11,002 nucleotides of DNA from Pseudomonas sp. PGPPP3 (GTDB lineage Bacteria > Pseudomonadota > Gammaproteobacteria > Pseudomonadales > Pseudomonadaceae), in contig NKIE01000054.1 in the NCBI GenBank assembly GCA_002256055.1, positions 1 to 11,002 on the forward strand, given 5' to 3'. This document shows, piece by piece, positions 6,388-11,002 of this stretch. The translations under genes were made by a program, and so were the position numbers. Under the pieces are notes generated by a model, which saw nothing but the letters and a program-made list of their open reading frames with translations, was not told the origin of the DNA and ran no database searches. Numbering within the stretch: the first letter of the stretch is position 1; each line of letters opens with the position of its first letter.

Positions 6388-7251
6388 ATGACCACGTCCT
6401 TTGAAGAAGTCCGCCTGCGCTTGCCCCATATCGAACTGGCGGCCCATCTGTTTGGTCCCAAGGACGGCCAGCCGGTGATTGCCTTGCATGGTTGGTTGGA
6501 CAACGCCATGACCTTCGCCCGCCTGGCGCCCAAGCTGCAAGGCTTGCGCATTGTTGCCCTGGACCTGGCCGGCCACGGTCATTCCGATCACCGCCCGGCA
6601 GGCGGCAGCTATGCCATCTGGGATTACGTCTACGACGTGCTGCAGGTGGCCGAGCAGTTTGGCTGGCAGCGGTTTTCCCTGCTGGGGCACTCCATGGGCG
6701 CCATCGTTTCGGTGCTGCTGGCCGGCGCCATGCCGCAGCGGGTCGAGCGCCTGGCACTGATTGATGGCCTGATTCCCTATACCGGCGAGGCCGACACGGC
6801 ACCGGCCAAGCTGGGTGAGGCACTGTTGGCGCAGTTAGCGTTGGCCGGCAAGCGCAAGCCAGTGTACGAGCAGATCGAGCGCGCCGTGGCCGCACGCATG
6901 CAAGGCGTCGGTGCGGTCAGCCGTGAAGCCGCTGAGCTGTTGGCTGGTCGCGGTTTGATGCCGGTGCCCGGTGGCTACACCTGGCGCACCGATGCACGTT
7001 TGACCTTGCCGTCGCCGCTACGACTGACCAAGGCTCATGCGCAGGCCTTTGTGCACGCCGTGCAGTGTCCGGTCAGCCTGGTGCTGGCCGAGCAGGGCAT
7101 GATGCAGGCCCAGTCCGGCCTGAATGAGCTGCTGGCCGGTTTGCCGTTCAGCGTGCAGTCACTGCCGGGCGGTCATCATTTGCACCTGGATGACGAGGCG
7201 GGCGCCCAGTCTGTCGCAGACTGTTTCAATCCCTTCTTCCACGCGCCTTGA
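6388..7251 (+). CDS. Alpha/beta hydrolase, serine hydrolase-like (second of a tandem pair)
   Basis: The 287-residue protein shows HGWLDNAMTFARLAP at 34-48, the pattern of the SERHL (serine hydrolase-like, kraken-type) group. DLAGHGHSD at 59-67 follows, then the nucleophile elbow GHSMGA at 100-105 with S102. The histidine is in LPGGHHLHLDD near the C-terminus. D126 follows strand 6 in ALIDGLIP. After strand 7 the sequence is LVLAEQGMM, offering Glu but no Asp. No export signal is visible. CAGGAG within the end of the first hydrolase gene serves as the Shine-Dalgarno, and the 5-base gap indicates one transcript. The two hydrolases differ greatly outside the fold motifs, so this is not a recent duplication. 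Likely homologue of PA1622; substrate unknown. Confidence 0.9.
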   Translation: MTTSFEEVRLRLPHIELAAHLFGPKDGQPVIALHGWLDNAMTFARLAPKLQGLRIVALDLAGHGHSDHRPAGGSYAIWDYVYDVLQVAEQFGWQRFSLLGHSMGAIVSVLLAGAMPQRVERLALIDGLIPYTGEADTAPAKLGEALLAQLALAGKRKPVYEQIERAVAARMQGVGAVSREAAELLAGRGLMPVPGGYTWRTDARLTLPSPLRLTKAHAQAFVHAVQCPVSLVLAEQGMMQAQSGLNELLAGLPFSVQSLPGGHHLHLDDEAGAQSVADCFNPFFHAP

Positions 7252-7301
7252 CTTGCGTGGAGCAACTGCGGACTCTGGCTTAATTGCTTAAGGAGTTCGC
7301 C

Positions 7302-7964
7302 ATGATTGATCTGTATACCGCCGCCACACCCAATGGGCACAAGGTTTCGATTGCCCTGGAAGAGCTGGAACTGGCGTATGAGGTGCATCCTCTGCGCTTT
7401 GACCAGCAGGAGCAAAAAGCCCCGGCCTACCTGAAGATCAATCCCAATGGTCGCATTCCGGCGATTGTCGACCGCGGCAACGATGATTTCGCGGTGTTTG
7501 AGTCGGGGGCCATTCTGCTGTACCTGGCGGAAAAAACCGGTCAATTGATACCGGCCGATGCCAAGGGGCGCTCGCAAGTGATTCAGTGGCTGATGTTCCA
7601 GATGGGCGGCGTAGGGCCCATGCAGGGGCAGGCCAATGTGTTCTTCCGTTATTACCCGGAAAAACTCCAAGGTCCGATTGATCGCTACCAGAATGAAACC
7701 CGTCGTCTCTATGAGGTGCTCAATACGCGCCTGGGCGAGGTGGAGTATCTGGCCGGCGACTACAGCATCGCCGATATTGCCACCTACCCGTGGGTGAAAA
7801 TCCACGACTGGGCCGGTGTTTCGGTCGACGGCCTTGAGCACCTGCAACGTTGGATGGCCACCGTGGGTGGGCGTCCGGCTGTGCAGCGTGGCCTGTTGAT
7901 TCCTGCCCGTGAGGCCGAGGCTGCGCAGGTGGTGAAAGCCGCCCAAGCGATGCTGCAACGTTGA
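7302..7964 (+). CDS. yfcG: Glutathione S-transferase, Nu class (YfcG-like), probable disulfide-bond oxidoreductase
   Basis: The 220-residue protein closely follows E. coli YfcG from its first residues. [20 protein letters not shown] has the Nu-class TPN motif (T9, P10, N11), which binds glutathione in place of a catalytic Tyr, Ser or Cys. NPNGRIPAI at 47-55 includes the cis-proline, and [14 protein letters not shown] at 67-80 is the glutathione gamma-glutamyl-binding motif. The helical C-terminal domain has the typical [14 protein letters not shown]. YfcG binds two glutathiones and reduces disulfides with little classical transferase activity; I infer the same role here. The start is ATG 7302 with TAAGGAG at 7289-7295; a TTG at 7284 would precede that site and is rejected. 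The next gene begins 8 bases after the stop. Confidence 0.9.
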   Translation: MIDLYTAATPNGHKVSIALEELELAYEVHPLRFDQQEQKAPAYLKINPNGRIPAIVDRGNDDFAVFESGAILLYLAEKTGQLIPADAKGRSQVIQWLMFQMGGVGPMQGQANVFFRYYPEKLQGPIDRYQNETRRLYEVLNTRLGEVEYLAGDYSIADIATYPWVKIHDWAGVSVDGLEHLQRWMATVGGRPAVQRGLLIPAREAEAAQVVKAAQAMLQR

Positions 7965-7972
7965 GGTTACCT

Positions 7973-8785
7973 GTGCGTTTTTTCAGTTTTATGCTGTTTG
8001 GCCTTTACGGCAGTGTGGCCATGGCCGCCGATCTGGCGGGCAGTCAGGACCTTGAGGTACTGCCGCGCTTCCCCCGTGCCGAGATCATTGAGTTCACTCA
8101 GAACAGCGGCCAGGAGCGGGTGTTTCCCACCGGGCCCTTGAGTCGTATCAGTGGCAAGTTACGCATCGAGTCTCAGGTCAGCGCCGAAGGGCAGCTAACG
8201 GCCCTGACTTATGCCTTGCCCGACGGTCACGCCGCGCTGGACGTGTTTAACCTTGCACGCACTCAGGTGCAGGCCCAGGGCGCCGAGTTGCTGTATTGGT
8301 GCCAGGGCCGTGATTGCGGCTCCAGCAGCCTGTGGGCCAATAGCGTGTTTGCCAATGCCCAGTTATATGGCAGCGATGATCAACAGGCTTACGCCTTGCT
8401 GCGCCTCGCGGCCCCGCAGCAAGACAGCCTGCTGATGTTGTACGGGATTACCCGCGGTAACCGCCGCGCCTACCTGCATGTAGAACAGTTGAACGCCAGC
8501 GCCCCTTTGGCTGAGCTGTTGCCCAGCCCAGGGACCTTGTTGCAGCAACTGAAAAGCACCCAGCGCCTGAGCTTGGCGCACTTGCCGGCAACGCCCAACG
8601 CAGCCTGGAGCGCATTGCTGGCGCGCAGCCTGAACATGGACAGCACGCTGCGTGTCAGCCTAGCGGGTGCCGAGGCCGAGGTCTGGCGCGCGGCCCTGGT
8701 TGCTCAGGGCGTACGCAGTGCGCGGTTGACGGCGCAGGTCAACGCAGAGGCCGGGCTGGTCATCAGCGTGCAAACTCGACAGTGA
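7973..8785 (+). CDS. Exported protein, DUF4892 family
   Basis: The 270-residue product begins with a short signal peptide (MRFFSFMLFGLYGSVAMA, likely cut after residue 18), so it is periplasmic or outer-membrane associated. The body opens DLAGSQDLEVLPRFPRAEI and contains WCQGRDCGSSSLWAN around 109-123, a hallmark of the DUF4892 family. The pair C110/C115 could form a disulfide in the periplasm. The C-terminal third (about 215-268) looks like an alternating helix-strand domain. Function is unknown. I chose GTG 7973 because TGAGGT overlapping the previous stop codon is the Shine-Dalgarno and the resulting signal peptide starts with Met-Arg; ATG 7991 would remove the positive charge. It ends with tandem stops TGA TAA. 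It is the last gene of the group beginning at 5591. Confidence 0.85.
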   Translation: MRFFSFMLFGLYGSVAMAADLAGSQDLEVLPRFPRAEIIEFTQNSGQERVFPTGPLSRISGKLRIESQVSAEGQLTALTYALPDGHAALDVFNLARTQVQAQGAELLYWCQGRDCGSSSLWANSVFANAQLYGSDDQQAYALLRLAAPQQDSLLMLYGITRGNRRAYLHVEQLNASAPLAELLPSPGTLLQQLKSTQRLSLAHLPATPNAAWSALLARSLNMDSTLRVSLAGAEAEVWRAALVAQGVRSARLTAQVNAEAGLVISVQTRQ

Positions 8786-8806
8786 TAATTGGCGCAAGGC
8801 TAATCC

Positions 8807-8845
8807 ACCGCGTGGAGGTTACTCTCTGCGCGGTTTTGGTTTTTT
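8807..8845 (+). terminator. Probable intrinsic terminator after the DUF4892 gene
   Basis: ACCGCG (8807-8812) pairs with CGCGGT (8829-8834), and the intervening bases can form an inner GAG-GTTA-CTC stem. TTTT-GG-TTTTTT follows at 8834-8845. Position after tandem stop codons and the T-rich tail support termination, although the stem is interrupted. The next gene starts only 19 bases later, so its promoter may overlap this region. Confidence 0.6.
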
Positions 8846-8863
8846 CTGCAGGGAACAGATTGG

Positions 8864-9925
8864 ATGTTAAATAACGACCGCCTCTTGGGGCAGATTCTGC
8901 TCTTTATCCTGCTGGGCGCCTGTGTGCTGGTGCTGGCGCCGTTCTGGTCGGCGCTGTTCTGGGCAGCGGTATTGGCCTTTGCCAGTTGGCCGTTGATGCG
9001 CCTGCTGACCGGGCCACTCAAGGTCGGGGTGACGGCGGCGGCTGCCTTGCTGACGTTGGTGTGGATGCTGGTGCTGTCGGCGCCGCTGGTGTGGCTGGGT
9101 TTCAACCTGGCCGACCATATCCAGACTGGCCTGGCTTTGCTCAAGACCGTGCAGGTTGATGGTTTGCCCGAGCCACCCACCTGGCTGGGGAGTTTGCCGC
9201 TGGTGGGCGAACGTCTGGTGAGTCTCTGGAACGACATCGATGCCCGTGGTGCGGCGCTGTTCGCCAGTGCCCGCCCGTACCTGGGCGAAATCGGCAACTG
9301 GCTGCTGGCGCGCAGTGCGCAGATTGGCGGCGGCATGCTGGAAGTGGTCCTGAGCCTGGTGTTGATCTTCTTCTTCTACCGTGACGGCCCGGCACTTGCG
9401 CACTTTGTGCATGCCTTGCTGCACCGCCTGATCGGCGAGCGCGCCGATCATTACCTGCACCTGGTGGCAGGCACGGTGCAACGGGTGGTCAACGGCGTGA
9501 TCGGTACCGCTGCGGCTCAGGCCTTGCTGGCGCTGATCGGTTTTTGGATTGCCGGGGTGCCGGGTGCGGTGTTGTTGGGCTTACTGACCTTCGTGTTTAG
9601 CCTGATCCCCATGGGCCCGCCATTGATCTGGGGGCCGGTGGTGGCCTGGCTGGTGTGGCGGGGCGATTACGGCTTGGCGATTTTCCTCGGCGTCTGGGGC
9701 ACCTTTATCGTCAGCGGCGTGGATAACGTGCTGAAACCCTACCTGATCAGCCGCGGCGGCAACCTGCCGCTGGTGGTGGTCTTGCTCGGTGTGTTTGGCG
9801 GGATTCTGGCGTTCGGTTTTATGGGCCTGTTTCTCGGCCCAACCCTGCTGGCAGTGGCCTACAGCCTGCTTAAGGACTGGATCGCCACGCCGGGCAAAGC
9901 CGCGAGCGAAACCCCGTCCACCTGA
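8864..9925 (+). CDS. AI-2E family (PerM/YdiK-like) membrane transporter
   Basis: The 353-residue inner-membrane protein has the hydrophobic pattern of the AI-2E transporter family (PF01594). Segments lie at about 9-25, 26-44, 55-80, 152-172, 208-231, 234-264, 267-285 and 301-334, with a soluble stretch at about 82-150. The family signature is clear in the C-terminal half: SLIPMGPPLIWGP at 246-258, DNVLKPYLIS at 287-296 and FGFMGLFLGP at 317-326. Closest in layout to E. coli YdiK (about 370 residues). The family name comes from TqsA; most members have no proven substrate and some act as sodium/proton antiporters, so export of a signal should not be assumed. AGGGA at 8850-8854 precedes the ATG at 8864. 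It is preceded by a terminator and followed by a strong hairpin, so it is probably transcribed alone. Confidence 0.92.
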   Translation: MLNNDRLLGQILLFILLGACVLVLAPFWSALFWAAVLAFASWPLMRLLTGPLKVGVTAAAALLTLVWMLVLSAPLVWLGFNLADHIQTGLALLKTVQVDGLPEPPTWLGSLPLVGERLVSLWNDIDARGAALFASARPYLGEIGNWLLARSAQIGGGMLEVVLSLVLIFFFYRDGPALAHFVHALLHRLIGERADHYLHLVAGTVQRVVNGVIGTAAAQALLALIGFWIAGVPGAVLLGLLTFVFSLIPMGPPLIWGPVVAWLVWRGDYGLAIFLGVWGTFIVSGVDNVLKPYLISRGGNLPLVVVLLGVFGGILAFGFMGLFLGPTLLAVAYSLLKDWIATPGKAASETPST

Positions 9926-9928
9926 TCT

Positions 9929-9961
9929 GCAGCCGTTGCCCGCCGCGCGGGTAACGGCTGC
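9929..9961. terminator. Strong 14-bp hairpin between convergent genes
   Basis: GCAGCCGTTGCCCG (9929-9942) pairs with CGGGTAACGGCTGC (9948-9961) over a 5-base loop. One position is G opposite T, which is a G-U pair in plus-strand RNA but a C-A mismatch in minus-strand RNA, so it folds better as the 3' end of the transporter mRNA. It starts 3 bases after that stop codon. No T-tract follows in either direction, so it may terminate imperfectly or protect mRNA ends. Confidence 0.6.
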
Positions 9962-9972
9962 AAGCTGCCGAC

Positions 9973-10773
9973 TCAGGCCGATAGGCTGAGCTGACTGCCG
10001 ATCTTGCTGGTGTAGCTGGCACTTTCGCTGTACTGCTTGAGCAGGCTGGCAACCATATCGGCATAGCCGCTGTCGTTGCTGGCACGGGTGCTTGCGCTGT
10101 TGCTCTTATCGCTGCTGGTTAGGGCCTCGAACAGACTGCTCAACTCATCCTTGCTGATGCTGCCATCACTGTCGCTGTCGATGGCGCTGAACAGTTCCTC
10201 ACTGTCGGCACTGCTCATCTGCGCGGGCGGAGGGGGCGGCGGCGCCAGGGCGGCGGTCTCCTGGGCGCTGAGAACGCCGTCGGCATCACTGTCCAGTTCA
10301 CCAAACAAGGTGGTCAGATCACTGTCGTCGCTGCTGACGCCCAAGGCGCTGCTCAGCTCGGCCAGGCCGACGCTGCCATCACCGTCGCTGTCCAGCTGGC
10401 CGAATAACTCCTCGGGATTGGCGCCGCCCGGTCCACCGGGTCCGCCGTGGGGCGGTGGTGGTGCCAGGGCGGCGGTTTCTTCTTTATCGATGCTGCCGTC
10501 GCTGTTGGCATCCAACTGACTGAACAGCTCATCGATATCGATTGTCAGGCTGCTGTCGCTTTCCTTGGCAGCCGAGAGCGCGCTGTCTAGCTCCTCCTTG
10601 GCCACGCTGCCGTTGCCATCGCTGTCGAGAATGCTGAAGAGCTTTTCCTGGGCTTTCGCCGGGCCGCCGCTACAACTGGCCGCCGTGCTATTGACGGTGC
10701 TGTTGCGCGCGCTGCTGGCGAGTGTCGAGCTGTAGTTGCTGTAGCTCGAATAACTGCTGACACCACTGATCAT
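9973..10773 (-). CDS. Multi-EF-hand calcium-binding protein with proline-rich linkers
   Basis: The 266-residue acidic protein carries five canonical 12-residue EF-hand loops: D50-E61, D88-E99, D128-E139, D161-E172 and D199-E210. All have Asp at 1, Asp or Asn at 3 and 5, Gly at 6 and Glu at 12 (for example DSDGDGSVGLAE), so all should bind calcium. Loops 1-2 and 3-4 form pairs, each followed by ETAALAPPPP and a Pro or Pro/Gly-rich linker; loop 5 is unpaired. The first 35 residues are rich in Ser and Tyr (MISGVSSYSSYSNYSS) and no Sec signal peptide is visible. The single cysteine is C34. The tail (about 237-266) is predicted helical and lacks loops. AGGAG at 10786-10782 precedes the ATG at 10773; a GTG at 10797 lies upstream of that site. 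A histidine kinase gene ends 96 bases upstream on the same strand. Function is not recognised; calcium buffering, sensing or a secreted role are possibilities. Confidence 0.88.
   Translation of the reverse strand: MISGVSSYSSYSNYSSTLASSARNSTVNSTAASCSGGPAKAQEKLFSILDSDGNGSVAKEELDSALSAAKESDSSLTIDIDELFSQLDANSDGSIDKEETAALAPPPPHGGPGGPGGANPEELFGQLDSDGDGSVGLAELSSALGVSSDDSDLTTLFGELDSDADGVLSAQETAALAPPPPPPAQMSSADSEELFSAIDSDSDGSISKDELSSLFEALTSSDKSNSASTRASNDSGYADMVASLLKQYSESASYTSKIGSQLSLSA
10244..10476 (-). repeat. Internal duplication in the EF-hand gene
   Basis: The 14 bases GCCAGGGCGGCGGT occur at 10244-10257 and again at 10463-10476, offset by 219 bases, exactly 73 codons. They encode the ETAALAP that follows EF loops 2 and 4 (loop starts 88 and 161, also 73 residues apart). 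Similar codons around them indicate duplication of a two-EF-hand module with its linker. Confidence 0.6.
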
Positions 10774-10794
10774 GGGAGTCACTCCTATCGCTGT

Positions 10795-10816
10795 CACCGG
10801 TAAGGGTTTACCGGTG
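10795..10816. promoter_or_regulatory. Perfect 9-4-9 palindrome upstream of the EF-hand gene
   Basis: CACCGGTAA (10795-10803) and TTACCGGTG (10808-10816) are exact inverted copies around GGGT. The element ends 21 bases before the EF-hand ATG, directly upstream of its Shine-Dalgarno. There is no T-run after it in the minus direction (ACAGCGATAGG follows), so it is not a typical terminator of the upstream kinase. It could be an operator or a leader hairpin. I could not identify a convincing -10/-35 pair in the 96-bp gap. Confidence 0.5.
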
Positions 10817-10869
10817 CTGGCAGCGTCAGTGGTGCATGTGTCGAGGCTATGTGGGTTTTGTATCGGCGC

Positions 10870-11002
10870 TTATACAGGCGGATGGCGCGGCAGGCAGAGC
10901 ACGGCGGTCAGGCCGCCGCCGGGGGTTTGTTCCAGACAAATGTCGCCGCCCTGACGGCGCGCCGCTTCACGGGCGATGGTCAGGCCCAGGCCGACACCGC
11001 CC
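10870..11002 (-). CDS. Sensor histidine kinase, C-terminal end (cut by window edge)
   Basis: Only the last 43 residues are inside the window, ending at a TAA at 10872-10870. They begin GGVGLGLTIAREAARRQGGD, which is the G2 box (GxGLGL) and following helix of a HATPase_c domain, then a final strand pair ILE-like (ICLEQTPGGGLTAVLCLP) and a short tail HPPV. This is the standard end of a membrane-type, non-hybrid histidine kinase, since no receiver domain follows. The sensor part and its response regulator would lie beyond the window. The EF-hand gene is downstream on the same strand after 96 bases, so read-through is possible. Confidence 0.88.
   Translation of the reverse strand, partial: GGVGLGLTIAREAARRQGGDICLEQTPGGGLTAVLCLPRHPPV

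Noticed and set aside
7237..7262. Hairpin TTCCACGC/GCGTGGAG around the stop of the second hydrolase, considered as a terminator
   Set aside because: It has a 10-base loop, no T-run, and the GST gene follows closely on the same strand, so termination here is not supported.
8864..9925. Reading the transporter as a proven autoinducer-2 exporter
   Set aside because: The family name comes from one member; most have no proven substrate, and nothing nearby relates to autoinducer-2.
10076..10519. A 147-codon open frame on the plus strand opposite the EF-hand gene
   Set aside because: The Leu/Ser/Pro-rich product is the antisense of Asp-Ser and Pro/Gly repeats; the minus-strand frame has five intact EF-hand loops and a good Shine-Dalgarno.
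10774..10797. GTG at 10797 as start of the EF-hand protein
   Set aside because: It lies within the palindrome and upstream of the AGGAG that is correctly spaced from ATG 10773.
1..11002. Search for mobile elements, CRISPR, tRNA or phage genes
   Set aside because: No terminal repeats, spacer arrays, tRNA-like folds or integrase/transposase motifs were seen; the window reads as core chromosome.

Overview
The window looks like a piece of a Pseudomonas chromosome, most like the P. fluorescens/P. putida side of the genus. It is GC-rich and tightly packed with housekeeping and lipid-related genes. The order gpsA, DUF4389 protein, sixA, acyl-CoA synthetase, hotdog thioesterase, two alpha/beta hydrolases resembles, from memory, the PA1612-PA1622 region of P. 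aeruginosa PAO1. No database was searched. I see no insertion sequence, prophage, CRISPR array, tRNA or rRNA.

Layout. (1) Bases 1-1026, minus strand: the N-terminal 342 residues of a membrane sensor histidine kinase, cut by the window edge. (2) A 291-bp divergent intergenic region holding a TATAAT box for gpsA. (3) Plus strand 1318-3191: gpsA, a small DUF4389 membrane protein and sixA, apparently one operon (sixA overlaps the preceding gene). (4) Plus strand 3337-5457: a long-chain acyl-CoA synthetase-like protein and a PaaI/YdiI-type thioesterase, 9 bp apart, behind a perfect 9-2-9 palindrome that sits where transcription would start. (5) Plus strand 5591-8785: two alpha/beta hydrolases, a YfcG-like glutathione transferase and an exported DUF4892 protein, all closely spaced and ending at a probable intrinsic terminator. 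(6) Plus strand 8864-9925: an AI-2E (PerM/YdiK) family membrane protein followed by a strong hairpin. (7) Minus strand: a 266-residue protein with five canonical EF-hand loops joined by proline/glycine-rich linkers, and, upstream of it at the window edge, the last 43 residues of another histidine kinase.

How they fit together. GpsA makes sn-glycerol-3-phosphate for phospholipid synthesis, and the synthetase/thioesterase pair would charge and release acyl groups, so the central block has a lipid and acyl-CoA theme. The two hydrolases may act on esters in the same setting, but their substrates cannot be read from sequence. Most of the window is conserved core genome. The parts most worth a second look are the multi-EF-hand protein beside a sensor kinase, the palindrome at the acyl-CoA synthetase gene, the palindrome just upstream of the EF-hand gene, and a possible Shine-Dalgarno-masking hairpin in front of the first kinase.
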